Origin: Burkholderiaceae bacterium
Lineage (GTDB): Bacteria > Pseudomonadota > Gammaproteobacteria > Burkholderiales > Burkholderiaceae
Reading direction: 5' to 3'
Length of the DNA: 64,000 bases
Assembly: GCA_947448625.1 (NCBI GenBank)
Contig: CANFOT010000005.1
Location: 1 to 64,000, forward strand
A program made the position numbers and the translations under genes. The notes beneath the pieces were generated by a model. It saw only the letters and a program-made list of their open reading frames with translations. It was not told where the DNA came from and ran no database searches. Below are positions 35,781 to 43,995 of the stretch, piece by piece (the stretch's first letter is position 1; every line of letters starts with the position of its first letter).

Positions 35781-36926
35781 GTGGCAATCATCACCAATAT
35801 TGAAGATTTACGGGTTTTGCACCAAAAACGTACCCCCAAGATGTTTTATGACTATGCGGACTCCGGGTCATGGACGGAATCTACCTACCGAGCCAATGAG
35901 TCTGATTTTCAGAAAATCAAATTACGCCAGCGCGTTGCCGTAGATATGACCAATCGCACCACCAAGACAACCATGGTGGGTCAAGAGGTAGCAATGCCCG
36001 TTGCGCTTGCACCTACTGGACTAACCGGCATGCAACATGCCGATGGTGAAATTTTGGCCGCACGTGCTGCAGAAAAATTTGGCGTTCCCTTTTGCCTATC
36101 CACCATGAGCATTTGCTCGATTGAAGATGTGGCAGAGCGGACCACTAAGCCTTTTTGGTTTCAGCTCTATGTAATGAAGGACCGCGGCTTTATTGAGCGT
36201 CTTATTGAGCGAGCCAAGACTGCCAAGTGTTCTGCGCTAGTCCTAACTTTAGATTTACAAATCCTAGGGCAGCGCCATAAAGATCTCAAGAACGGCTTAT
36301 CTGCGCCGCCAAAACTGACTATTGCCAACATGATCAACATGATGACCAAGCCACGCTGGTGCATGGGGATGGCAATGACTCCGCGCAGAACCTTTCGCAA
36401 TATTGTTGGTCATGCTACCGGGGTCGGCAATATGTCCTCTCTCTCCTCTTGGACGGCTGAACAGTTTGATCCAGGCCTGAGCTGGGACGACGTAGAGTGG
36501 ATTAAAAAACTCTGGGGTGGTAAGTTGATAATCAAAGGCATCCTTGATGAAGAGGATGCCCGCTTTGCCGCCAACTCTGGCGCAGATGCCCTGATCGTCT
36601 CCAATCATGGCGGTCGTCAATTAGATGGCGCCATCTCTAGCATCAAAGCATTGCCCGGCATTGTCAACGCCGTAGGAAAAGATATTGAGGTGTGGATGGA
36701 TGGTGGCATTCGGTCCGGGCAAGATGTTCTCAAGGCCTGGGCTCTAGGTGCGCGCGGCACCATGATTGGCCGCCCATTCCTTTATGGCTTGGGCGCAATG
36801 GGTGAAGCTGGCGTTACTAAATGCCTCGATATTATTCATAATGAATTAGATATCACGATGGCCTTTACGGGTCACCGCGATATTCAAAACGTCACCAAAG
36901 ATATTTTGTATCCAGGAACTTTTTAA
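35781..36926 (+). CDS. lldD: FMN-dependent alpha-hydroxy-acid dehydrogenase (L-lactate type)
   Basis: 381 residues from the GTG 35781, which has AAGGGG five bases upstream; an upstream TTG is weaker. FMN alpha-hydroxy acid oxidase fold: FYDYADSGSWTE, ALAPTGLTGMQHADGE, FWFQLYVMKDRGF, and the active-site IVSNHGGRQLDGAISS with the catalytic His, then VWMDGGIRSGQDVLKA. Most like LldD, which feeds electrons from L-lactate to quinone. Other 2-hydroxyacids are possible. Confidence 0.88.
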   Translation: MAIITNIEDLRVLHQKRTPKMFYDYADSGSWTESTYRANESDFQKIKLRQRVAVDMTNRTTKTTMVGQEVAMPVALAPTGLTGMQHADGEILAARAAEKFGVPFCLSTMSICSIEDVAERTTKPFWFQLYVMKDRGFIERLIERAKTAKCSALVLTLDLQILGQRHKDLKNGLSAPPKLTIANMINMMTKPRWCMGMAMTPRRTFRNIVGHATGVGNMSSLSSWTAEQFDPGLSWDDVEWIKKLWGGKLIIKGILDEEDARFAANSGADALIVSNHGGRQLDGAISSIKALPGIVNAVGKDIEVWMDGGIRSGQDVLKAWALGARGTMIGRPFLYGLGAMGEAGVTKCLDIIHNELDITMAFTGHRDIQNVTKDILYPGTF

Positions 36927-36954
36927 TATTCCACATCTAGCTAACTCCCCCCTA

Positions 36955-37728
36955 TTGGTATTTGGCATTTCTATTGCAGTCCTCGCGGGCTCAGTATGGT
37001 TTGGCAATGCAGCACTGAGCAAGTACCGCACAAAAGATACTGAGACATCGGCCGACTTGGGCATTATTCAGACCGCAACTCTGACCCTGCTTGGCTTGAT
37101 CATCGGCTTTACTTTCTCAATGGCAATTGCCCGGTACGACTTAAGGCAGACGTATGAAGAAGCCGAAGCGAATGCGATTGGTACAGAATTCTTAAGAGCT
37201 GATCTCTTACCCAGCAAGACTGCAGAAACCATCAAGGGACTTCTCAATGAGTATCTGGATCAACGTATCTTGTTCTACTCTAAACAAGATCAAGAAACGG
37301 CCAAGCAAATTACGCAACGGACTACAGCCTTAGAAAATGCACTATGGAATGAGTTGCTTCCCATCGCACGCACTCAATCATCCCCAACGATTGCACTAGT
37401 GGTATCCGGCATGAATGACGTCATTAACTCCCAAGGATTTACTCAGGCAGCTTGGTGGAATCGCATCCCAACTGCTGCTTGGTGGCTGATGACTGCAATC
37501 GCGATTGGCGCCAATATCTTGGTAGGTTTTGGTGCAAGAAACTTTAAGCGCAACGTTGGCCTTTTTATGATTTTCCCAAGCATGATTGCCGTCTCCTTCT
37601 TTTTGATTGCTGATATTGACAGCCCTCGAGGTGGCGTTATTCGTATAGATCCCCGAAACCTGATTGAACTTAAGCAATTCATGATTACCACCAATAGCGC
37701 CGCACATCCAATAGGTAATAAACAATGA
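36955..37728 (+). CDS. DUF4239-like membrane protein
   Basis: 257 residues from TTG 36955. Two N-terminal helices (LVFGISIAVLAGSVWFG and TATLTLLGLIIGFTFSMAI), a soluble helical middle, and two C-terminal helices (WWLMTAIAIGANILVGFG and FMIFPSMIAVSFFLIADID), ending DSPRGGVIRIDPRNLIELK. This is the bestrophin-like DUF4239 layout. The TTG has no ribosome site; an ATT at 36928, one base after the lldD stop and ten bases after AGGA, would add IPHLANSPL and may be the real start. Function unknown. Confidence 0.7.
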   Translation: MVFGISIAVLAGSVWFGNAALSKYRTKDTETSADLGIIQTATLTLLGLIIGFTFSMAIARYDLRQTYEEAEANAIGTEFLRADLLPSKTAETIKGLLNEYLDQRILFYSKQDQETAKQITQRTTALENALWNELLPIARTQSSPTIALVVSGMNDVINSQGFTQAAWWNRIPTAAWWLMTAIAIGANILVGFGARNFKRNVGLFMIFPSMIAVSFFLIADIDSPRGGVIRIDPRNLIELKQFMITTNSAAHPIGNKQ

Positions 37729-37916
37729 AACGTGTAGTAGATGTTTACAGAGATAGAGGGCGCGAGCTGGTATGGACTTATGTCATTCACCTTGGTAATC
37801 TTGAGTTCCACCCAGCCCAAATTGATTTTGAACTTGAGGCTCTCAGACTTTCCCAGCTCGATAAACGTGGCACCCCGAATGAGCTAAGCGCCAGAGCTAG
37901 ACTTACTGTTAGATAA
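37725..37916 (+). CDS. Small hypothetical protein
   Basis: 63 residues; ATG overlaps the stop of the DUF4239 gene in ATGA, which argues for a coupled real gene. Sequence VVDVYRDRGRELVWTYVIHLGN then LEFHPAQIDFELEALRLSQLDK suggests a small alpha/beta protein. No family recognised. Confidence 0.6.
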   Translation: MKRVVDVYRDRGRELVWTYVIHLGNLEFHPAQIDFELEALRLSQLDKRGTPNELSARARLTVR

Positions 37917-37937
37917 ATTTCACTTAAACTCCGAGAT

Positions 37938-38114
37938 ATGAAACCCTTAAGCAAAAAAGCCAAGATGGCGATTGGTTGGACCGTCCTCATGACCGTAATT
38001 GGAACTGCAATGCTGCATCAATGGCAATTCTTTATCATGGGTTGCGCCTCGATTGCATTACTTCTCGTTGCGAACCACTACGACCTACTAAAAGATCCAG
38101 AAGACAAAAAATAA
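37938..38114 (+). CDS. Small two-helix membrane protein
   Basis: 58 residues, too short for usual ORF cut-offs: MKPLSKKAKMAIGWTVLMTV, then ATG-rich second helix FFIMGCASIALLLVANHYD and a charged end LKDPEDKK. Basic N-terminus then two hydrophobic segments fit an inner-membrane protein. It is 21 bases after the preceding small gene, same strand. Function unknown; the coding evidence is its clean frame and membrane pattern. Confidence 0.5.
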   Translation: MKPLSKKAKMAIGWTVLMTVIGTAMLHQWQFFIMGCASIALLLVANHYDLLKDPEDKK

Positions 38115-38139
38115 GGCCCCCATCTTTCGATCGGGGCCC
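38106..38139 (-). terminator. Terminator of the old yellow enzyme gene
   Basis: On the minus strand GGCCCC and GGGGCC (with inner GATC..GAT pairing) form a stem followed by TTATTTTTT, about 45 bases after the nemA-like stop. Its T-run overlaps the end of the small gene at 37938-38114. Confidence 0.75.
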
Positions 38140-38181
38140 AACTGATCTTGCTAAAGCGAGACTCTCGGTAGCTCTTTCAAA

Positions 38182-39282
38182 TCAAAGTGCTGGATAGTCT
38201 GTATACCCTACTTCTGCCCCACCATAAAAGCTTGCGCGATCATAAGCATTCAGGCCTGCACCCTGCTGAAAACGTTCAGCCAAATCCGGATTAGAAATAT
38301 ATAAACGACCATAAGCCACTGCGTCAGCTAAGCCAGCCTCTAAAACAGCTTCGCCCATAGCTTGATCATATCCACCGGCGCTAATGAATTTGCCGCTATA
38401 TGCTGCCCGGAAGATCTCTGAAGTAATCGGCGCCTCTACGTTGACCTGATCATTACCGCCAGCACTCGTAGAGCGTGGCTCAATCATGTGAACGTAGGAT
38501 AATTGGTAGTGATTTAATTTCTGAATCACCGCATTGAATAAAGCAATTGGATCGCTATCGCTCATGTCGTTAAAGCTGCCATAGGGTGACAAGCGTACAC
38601 CGATCCGATCACCTGAAAATACCTTAGCAACGGCCTCAATGACCTCGCCCAATAGGCGCGTCCGATTTTCGATTGCACCACCATACTCATCAGTACGTTG
38701 ATTAGTCTTATCCTGCAAAAATTGATCGAGCAAATAGCCATTCGCAGAATGAATCTCAACACCATCAAAACCTGCTGCTTTTGCATTCGCGGCTGCCAAT
38801 TCAAAATCCTTTAACAGGCGTGCAATATCTTCAGCCGTCATCGCCTTAGGCGTCTCATAGTCATGCAATTTCCAATCAGCACCATAGGTCTGACCAGTAG
38901 GTGGAATTGCAGAGGGTGCCTCAGGGACACCTTGCTCAGGATGCAAAGAAGAATGTGAAATACGACCTACGTGCCAAAGCTGGGCAACAATTTTTCCACC
39001 CTTAGCATGTACAGCGCCGACAATCTCCTTCCAAGCAGCTGTTTGAGCTGCAGAATATATTCCAGGCGTTGCTGGATAGCCTTTGCCGATAGGGGAAATT
39101 TGCGTTGCCTCAGTAATGATCAGACCAGCGCTCGCCCTTTGTTCATAGTATGTTTTTGCCAAAGGGTTTGGCACATCCCCATCAATAGCACGCATTCTGG
39201 TTAAGGGCGCCATCACCAGACGATTCCTTAACTCAATAGCACCAAGCTTGACGGGGGTAAACATGACTTCTTTTCCGAACAT
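38182..39282 (-). CDS. nemA: Old yellow enzyme family alkene reductase
   Basis: 366 residues. TIM barrel with FMN: LFTPVKLGAIELRNRLVMAPLTRMRA-type N-terminus (here MFTPVKLGA), LIITEATQISPIGKGYP, AQLWHVGRISH, the substrate-binding pair in VEIHSANGYLLDQFLQ, and RTDEYGGAIENRTRL. Reduces activated C=C bonds and electrophiles with NAD(P)H. The gene is separated by 76 bases from the end of oxyR on the same strand, an arrangement that would fit electrophile/oxidant stress. Confidence 0.9.
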   Translation of the reverse strand: MFGKEVMFTPVKLGAIELRNRLVMAPLTRMRAIDGDVPNPLAKTYYEQRASAGLIITEATQISPIGKGYPATPGIYSAAQTAAWKEIVGAVHAKGGKIVAQLWHVGRISHSSLHPEQGVPEAPSAIPPTGQTYGADWKLHDYETPKAMTAEDIARLLKDFELAAANAKAAGFDGVEIHSANGYLLDQFLQDKTNQRTDEYGGAIENRTRLLGEVIEAVAKVFSGDRIGVRLSPYGSFNDMSDSDPIALFNAVIQKLNHYQLSYVHMIEPRSTSAGGNDQVNVEAPITSEIFRAAYSGKFISAGGYDQAMGEAVLEAGLADAVAYGRLYISNPDLAERFQQGAGLNAYDRASFYGGAEVGYTDYPAL

Positions 39283-39358
39283 AAGGCTCTTTCTGTTTTA
39301 CTAATGAATAATTTAGAGTGGACTGTAGCAAGAAAGCGGAGATCTTGCCGGGCAGCAC

Positions 39359-40306
39359 TCAATTCCTTCGCAAAGCCTTAACAGCATCACGACCACCCTT
39401 TGCGCTACTTTTGAAGCGAGCTTGGATGCAATCAGAGAATGCCTGAAACTCTTCCAAATGAGCAGTAGAAGACCGGGCCACCAAGGCAATTACTCGCTTA
39501 GGAGCTGGAGGTGCCAATGGACGAGCCTCCAAGCTGGTGCCATTCAATAATCCACCTTTCACTGCCATCTCGGGCAGCAATGCAATACCCATTCCGGAAT
39601 CCACCATTTGCAAGAGCGTTAGCAGGCTGGTAGCCTCCATTCCATCTGCCTTGCGTATATCGGAGCGCTTGCAAGCTTGCAGTGTATGCTCGCGCAAGCA
39701 ATGCCCCTCCTCTAGGAGCAAAAGGCGCTCAGCCATCTTTGCCGGCAGATGAATCTCCTTTCCTTTGAGGGCCGGATCATCTCCACGGGCAACCAGCCAG
39801 AATTCATCATCAAATAATTCCTCAACCAATAATCCTGAAGTCTCGTATGGCAAAGCAATCAAAATGAAATCCAATTGATGCTCAGCCAGCCTCGTCAACA
39901 GATTGGCCGTAAGATCTTCACGCAAAGCGATTTTTAGGCTGGGGAAACGTGTACGAATATCTGGCATTACGTTTGGCAGTAAAAATGGAGCGATCGTTGG
40001 AATTACCCCTAGACGAATGGTCCCTGCCATCGGCTTGCCAGCAGCTTCAGCATACTCGACCAGGTCTTGAGATGAGGCCAAAATCGCCTTAGCTCTCTCC
40101 AAAATCTCTAGGCCAATTGGGGTAATTGCCACATTTTGTCGGTCCCGCTCCACTAAGCGGATACCCAAGCCATCCTCGAGCTCTTTCAAGCCTGCACTCA
40201 AAGTGGATTGACCTACGAAACAAACTTCTGCAGCCCGAGTGAAGTTGAGCTCTTGGGCAATAGCCACGAAATAGCGAAGCTGACGCAATGAAGGAAGAGC
40301 GGCCAT
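39359..40306 (-). CDS. oxyR: OxyR-type LysR hydrogen-peroxide regulator
   Basis: 315 residues from the ATG 40306. N-terminal LysR HTH (QLRYFVAIAQELNFTRAAEVCFVGQSTL cut: helix-turn-helix around residues 5-45). The effector domain carries the OxyR disulfide pair in LEEGHCLREHTLQAC: Cys-x8-Cys, the same spacing as Cys199 and Cys208 of E. coli. PTIAPFLLPNVMPDI and MGIALLPEMAV are also typical. Peroxide oxidises the pair and switches DNA binding. Divergent from rubrerythrin. Confidence 0.9.
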   Translation of the reverse strand: MAALPSLRQLRYFVAIAQELNFTRAAEVCFVGQSTLSAGLKELEDGLGIRLVERDRQNVAITPIGLEILERAKAILASSQDLVEYAEAAGKPMAGTIRLGVIPTIAPFLLPNVMPDIRTRFPSLKIALREDLTANLLTRLAEHQLDFILIALPYETSGLLVEELFDDEFWLVARGDDPALKGKEIHLPAKMAERLLLLEEGHCLREHTLQACKRSDIRKADGMEATSLLTLLQMVDSGMGIALLPEMAVKGGLLNGTSLEARPLAPPAPKRVIALVARSSTAHLEEFQAFSDCIQARFKSSAKGGRDAVKALRRN

Positions 40307-40339
40307 GATCTGCAAATGTCCTTATAATCAATTTATTAG

Positions 40340-40363
40340 ATAAATAATATCATTATTATTTAT
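40340..40363. promoter_or_regulatory. Palindrome between oxyR and rubrerythrin gene
   Basis: ATAAATAAT (40340-40348) and ATTATTTAT (40355-40363) form a perfect 9-bp inverted repeat with a 6-base spacer in the divergent intergenic region. LysR-family regulators bind such A/T-rich dyads, so it is a candidate OxyR site. Low complexity lowers certainty. Confidence 0.5.
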
Positions 40364-40444
40364 TGGACTGATTATGATTCTAGGTTCAGAATTCATTCCA
40401 TGGTGCTTACACACCGCTTACAAACTAACCCAAAAGGAATGAAA

Positions 40445-40930
40445 ATGGCCCGCCCAGAAATCAAAACCATCCAAAATTTAGAGTCAGCCTTTGCAGGTGA
40501 ATCCATGGCACACATTAAGTACCGCTACTTTGCAAAATTAGCACGTGCTGCCGGCGATATTGCCACCGCAGAAATCTTTGAGGCAACAGCAGACCAGGAA
40601 GTGATGCATGCCTTTGGTCACTTGGATCTACTCTACCCTGCCAGCACCATTACCCCAACACGCGCCTTAGAAATTGCAATTGAGGGTGAGACTTATGAAT
40701 ACACTGAAATGTATCCAACGTTCCGAAAAACAGCAATCGAAGAAGGTAATGAAGCAGCGGTAGCTGAAATTGACGAGCAAATTGCAGAGTCGAAAGAGCA
40801 TGCCGAGCAATTTCAGGCAATGTTAGCAAAGGCAGCCAAACGCTTTGCGGCCTTAGCCAAGGTCGAGGAGCGTCATGCTAATCATTACAAAAAGGCTTTG
40901 GAAAAGGCCAAAGGTTTTTCTGCGGCGTAA
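40445..40930 (+). CDS. rbr: Rubrerythrin (diiron domain only)
   Basis: 161 residues from the ATG 40445 (AGGA six bases upstream). Four-helix ferritin-like diiron protein: TIQNLESAFAGESMAHIKYRYFAK region, FEATADQEVMHAFGHL, GETYEYTEMYPTFRKTAIEEG and VEERHANHYKKALE, containing the ExxH and Glu iron ligands. No C-terminal rubredoxin domain; a separate rubredoxin gene follows. Reduces hydrogen peroxide to water using electrons from rubredoxin. Divergent from oxyR. Confidence 0.93.
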   Translation: MARPEIKTIQNLESAFAGESMAHIKYRYFAKLARAAGDIATAEIFEATADQEVMHAFGHLDLLYPASTITPTRALEIAIEGETYEYTEMYPTFRKTAIEEGNEAAVAEIDEQIAESKEHAEQFQAMLAKAAKRFAALAKVEERHANHYKKALEKAKGFSAA

Positions 40931-40992
40931 ACCAACTCAGAAATAAAACGAAATTAAATTTAAACTAATCAATCAATTTTTAAGGAAATATC

Positions 40993-41160
40993 ATGAAATC
41001 TTGGCAATGTATCGTATGTGGCTTCATCTATGACGAAGCAAAAGGCTTACCGGAAGACGGCATTCCTGCTGGCACTGCCTGGGCTGACATCCCCGAAGAT
41101 TGGGAGTGCCCAGACTGCGGCGTAGCAAAATCTGATTTTGAAATGGTTCAAGTTTCTTAA
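40993..41160 (+). CDS. rubA: Rubredoxin
   Basis: 55 residues with TAAGGAAA before the ATG. Two CxxC(G) iron ligand pairs: [15 protein letters not shown] near the N-terminus and [14 protein letters not shown] near the C-terminus, with [12 protein letters not shown] between. Canonical single-iron rubredoxin. It probably supplies electrons to the rubrerythrin encoded 62 bases upstream and is reduced by the flavoprotein encoded downstream. Confidence 0.95.
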   Translation: MKSWQCIVCGFIYDEAKGLPEDGIPAGTAWADIPEDWECPDCGVAKSDFEMVQVS

Positions 41161-41233
41161 TCGGCTCAATGCCCTTTAGACTCTGAACCACATTTACTTA
41201 AAGCATTTAACTGCGTTGCTAGGGAGCTCAGCT

Positions 41234-42403
41234 TTGGATCATCAGCCTCAACCGCCTGAATTAGGCATCGTTATTATTGGCAGCGGATTGGCCGGATATA
41301 CCGTCATTCGAGAACTTCGTAAGCTGGATAAAACCATTCCAATTACTTTAATAACCAGAGAGCCTGGTTACTTCTACTCAAAGCCAATGCTCTCAACGGC
41401 GCTCGCCAGCAAGAAGTCTGCAGAGCAATTGGTCTCCACGAATGCCGAGGGTATGGCAGCTCAACTAGGGCTTACGATTCTCGGTAACGCCGATGTATCA
41501 GCGATTAATACAAGCGCCCAAACTATTGAAACCTCCAAAGGAAAAATTGCTTACGGAAAGTTGGTGTTGGGTTTAGGCGCCGATCAAATTCGCCTTCCTT
41601 TGCAAGGTAATGCGGCCAATGAAGTAATTACCGTAAATGACCTCGAAGAATATACCCAGTTCCGCAAGACAATCGAGGGTAAAAAGCGAATTGCGATCCT
41701 AGGTGCAGGTCTTATTGGATGCGAATTTGCTAATGATTTAACTTTGGGTTCTTACGAAGTAGATGTGATTGATTTGGCGCCCCAGGCATTAGGTCGACTC
41801 CTTCCCGAGGCAGCAGCACAAGCACTTCAAGAAAAATTAAGTGGGGCTGGTGTCCGCTGGCACTTTGCCACTACCGTGCAATCGATTGATCGTGATGGCG
41901 ACTCTCTCTCAATTACTCTCGCTAACGGCTCAACCATCACTAGCGATGTATTTCTATCCGCGGTTGGCTTAAGGCCTCGTCTTGACTTGGCTAAGGCAGC
42001 CGGAATTTCAACGGATTCAGGAATTACAGTAAATCGCCAATTAGAGACTAGCGCTAAAAATGTTTTTGCCATTGGCGATTGCGCTGAAGTTGACGGCTTA
42101 GTGCTGCCTTATGTCATGCCAATCATGCAAGCAGCACGAGCTTTGGCCCCAAACCTACTGGGCCAAGAAATTGCTCTCACCTACCCTGCAATGCCAGTGA
42201 TGGTGAAGACGCCCGCATTAGCAACGATTGTCTCGCCCCCAGCTAAAGGAGCCGCCGGCAGTTGGAAAATCAATACTGTAGAAGGCGGCCTTGAGGCCCG
42301 CTTTGAATCAAGTGATGGCAAGCTGCTAGGGTTTGCCCTTCTAGGGGCTGCTACCGCGCAACGTGGCACACTTACAAAAGAACTCCCAGCAATACTGCAG
42401 TGA
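41234..42403 (+). CDS. rubB: Rubredoxin-NAD(+) reductase-like FAD flavoprotein
   Basis: 389 residues from TTG 41234, chosen because AGGGAG lies seven bases upstream; TTG 41216 lacks a site. FAD fold IVIIGSGLAGYTVIREL, NAD(P)H fold RIAILGAGLIGCEFANDL, and the FAD-closing motif VFAIGDCAEVDG. Organisation and C-terminal domain match rubredoxin reductases (RubB/AlkT/NorW). With rubrerythrin and rubredoxin it would form a complete NAD(P)H-peroxide reductase chain. A terminator follows. Confidence 0.9.
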   Translation: MDHQPQPPELGIVIIGSGLAGYTVIRELRKLDKTIPITLITREPGYFYSKPMLSTALASKKSAEQLVSTNAEGMAAQLGLTILGNADVSAINTSAQTIETSKGKIAYGKLVLGLGADQIRLPLQGNAANEVITVNDLEEYTQFRKTIEGKKRIAILGAGLIGCEFANDLTLGSYEVDVIDLAPQALGRLLPEAAAQALQEKLSGAGVRWHFATTVQSIDRDGDSLSITLANGSTITSDVFLSAVGLRPRLDLAKAAGISTDSGITVNRQLETSAKNVFAIGDCAEVDGLVLPYVMPIMQAARALAPNLLGQEIALTYPAMPVMVKTPALATIVSPPAKGAAGSWKINTVEGGLEARFESSDGKLLGFALLGAATAQRGTLTKELPAILQ

Positions 42404-42442
42404 ATATCGCTTATTACTAGATCTTCAATATTTTTGCCATAA

Positions 42443-42469
42443 AAAAGGCCCGCATCTGCGGGCCTTTTC
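42443..42469 (+). terminator. Rho-independent terminator after the rubredoxin reductase gene
   Basis: AAAAGGCCCGC-ATCT-GCGGGCCTTTT hairpin, nearly identical in stem to the one after tupA. It lies between convergent genes and has A/T flanks on both sides. Confidence 0.88.
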
Positions 42470-42489
42470 AAAACTACCCAGTAGTTTGC

Positions 42490-43083
42490 TTATGAAACAA
42501 TCACAAACCAAGTTGTGTTGTGTGACTGAGCAACCATCAAGAACAACATAGGAATAGAAAGCATTGTGTTTAAGCGTGAAGTCAACATAGCAACGCGTGC
42601 AGACTTCGCTTTAACTTCTGGCTCAACCGCAACAATACCTAAGGCACGTTTTTGATTTGGCCAAATAATGAACCAAACGTTGAAGGCCATTACCAGAGCA
42701 ATCCACATACCCAAACCGATTGCGCGGAATGGAGCTTGCAAAGTAAATGCCTGATGCGCGTAGCCATTCAACACAGCCAAGAATAAACCGCTAACAACGG
42801 TAAATAAGGCGGCCCAACGGAACCAAAATAATGCTGCTGGAGCAATTACTTTTCCGATTGCAGGTTTCTGCTCATCAGGAATTTTTGGCATTGAAGGAAT
42901 CTGCACAAAATTGAAATACCAAAGCAAACCAATCCACATCACGCCAACCATCACGTGAATCCAGCGAAATAAGAAAGGCAATTCAATTGAGCCCAGGTTA
43001 GCACCTAAAGCTAAGACAATTAAAACGAGGAGCACAAAACCAGCTAAAACTGTGCGCCCCAATGAGGTCAAAATGGATGACAT
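42490..43083 (-). CDS. PuuD-type (Urate_ox_N) membrane protein without cytochrome domain
   Basis: 197 residues with about five helices. The signature HVMVGVMWIGLLWYFNFVQIP, then APAALFWFRWAALFTVVSGL and FNVWFIIWPNQKRALGIV, is the membrane domain of PuuD-type urate hydroxylases (PF06181). Full PuuD carries a C-terminal cytochrome c domain; this protein ends after the membrane part (HNTTWFVIVS). No purine catabolic gene is nearby, so urate oxidation is doubtful and a general haem/redox membrane role is possible. Confidence 0.75.
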   Translation of the reverse strand: MSSILTSLGRTVLAGFVLLVLIVLALGANLGSIELPFLFRWIHVMVGVMWIGLLWYFNFVQIPSMPKIPDEQKPAIGKVIAPAALFWFRWAALFTVVSGLFLAVLNGYAHQAFTLQAPFRAIGLGMWIALVMAFNVWFIIWPNQKRALGIVAVEPEVKAKSARVAMLTSRLNTMLSIPMLFLMVAQSHNTTWFVIVS

Positions 43084-43166
43084 AAATCTATCTCCTTTAT
43101 ATAAGAATTCGTTGTAACTATAAACGATTCTAGTGTTTTCGTTTAAGGGGCCTAAAAATGCCGATT

Positions 43167-43943
43167 TTACTGGGCCGTCCAGCCGCCATCCATGTTCCAG
43201 GCCGCTCCACGAACCTCAGAGGCGTCGGGGCCGCACAAGAAAACTGCCAAGGCTGCTAATTGTTCCGGGGCCACAAACTCTCCTGAGGGCTGCTTCTCAG
43301 AAACTAGGGCTTTCTTGGCCTCCTCATTCGTAACTCCATCACGTTCTGCACGAGCATCTACCTGCTTTTGCACCAAGGGGGTGAGGACCCATCCCGGGCA
43401 AATCGCATTACAAGTGATTCCTGTTTTGGCATTCTCAAGAGCGGTCACTTTAGTTAAACCAACGATGCCATGCTTTGCGGCCACATAAGCAGATTTTTGG
43501 ACAGAACCCACCAAACCATGAACGGAGGCGATATTAATAATTCGCCCCCAATTACGTTTCTTCATTCCTGGCAAGGCATAGTGAGAGGTATAGAAAGCTG
43601 AGCTTAAGTTAATGGCGATGATGGATTCCCACTTATCAGCTGGAAAATCCTCCACACTTGCAGTGTGCTGAATGCCTGCGTTGTTCACCAATATATCTAG
43701 TGAGCCAAACCGTTTCTCGGTTTGCTCAATTAAATCTTCAATCTCGCTAGGCTTACTCATATCCGCACCGTGATAATCAACCTCGACACCATACGATTTA
43801 ATTGCAGCAATGGCGACATCCTTCTCGCCAAATCCATTAACCATGATGTTGACGCCCTGCTTTGCCAATCCGATCGCCATTGCCAAGCCAATACCACTAG
43901 TTGAGCCAGTGACAAGCGCTGTTTTACCTTTTAATAGAGACAT
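43167..43943 (-). CDS. bdhA: 3-hydroxybutyrate dehydrogenase
   Basis: 258 residues from the ATG 43943 (AGGG five bases upstream). Short-chain dehydrogenase: cofactor site VTGSTSGIGLAMAIGLA, NNAGIQHTASVEDFP, catalytic Tyr-x3-Lys in SAYVAAKHGIVGLTKV with the Ser in NIASVHGLVGS. The IQHTASVEDFP and PGWVLTPLVQKQVDA segments are typical of D-3-hydroxybutyrate dehydrogenase, which oxidises PHB-derived hydroxybutyrate to acetoacetate. Fits the phasin-like gene at 18638. Confidence 0.92.
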   Translation of the reverse strand: MSLLKGKTALVTGSTSGIGLAMAIGLAKQGVNIMVNGFGEKDVAIAAIKSYGVEVDYHGADMSKPSEIEDLIEQTEKRFGSLDILVNNAGIQHTASVEDFPADKWESIIAINLSSAFYTSHYALPGMKKRNWGRIINIASVHGLVGSVQKSAYVAAKHGIVGLTKVTALENAKTGITCNAICPGWVLTPLVQKQVDARAERDGVTNEEAKKALVSEKQPSGEFVAPEQLAALAVFLCGPDASEVRGAAWNMDGGWTAQ

Positions 43944-43995
43944 AGTTGCCCTCACGAGATTTTTTCAAGAAAAATATAGGATACAACGGAAGAAT

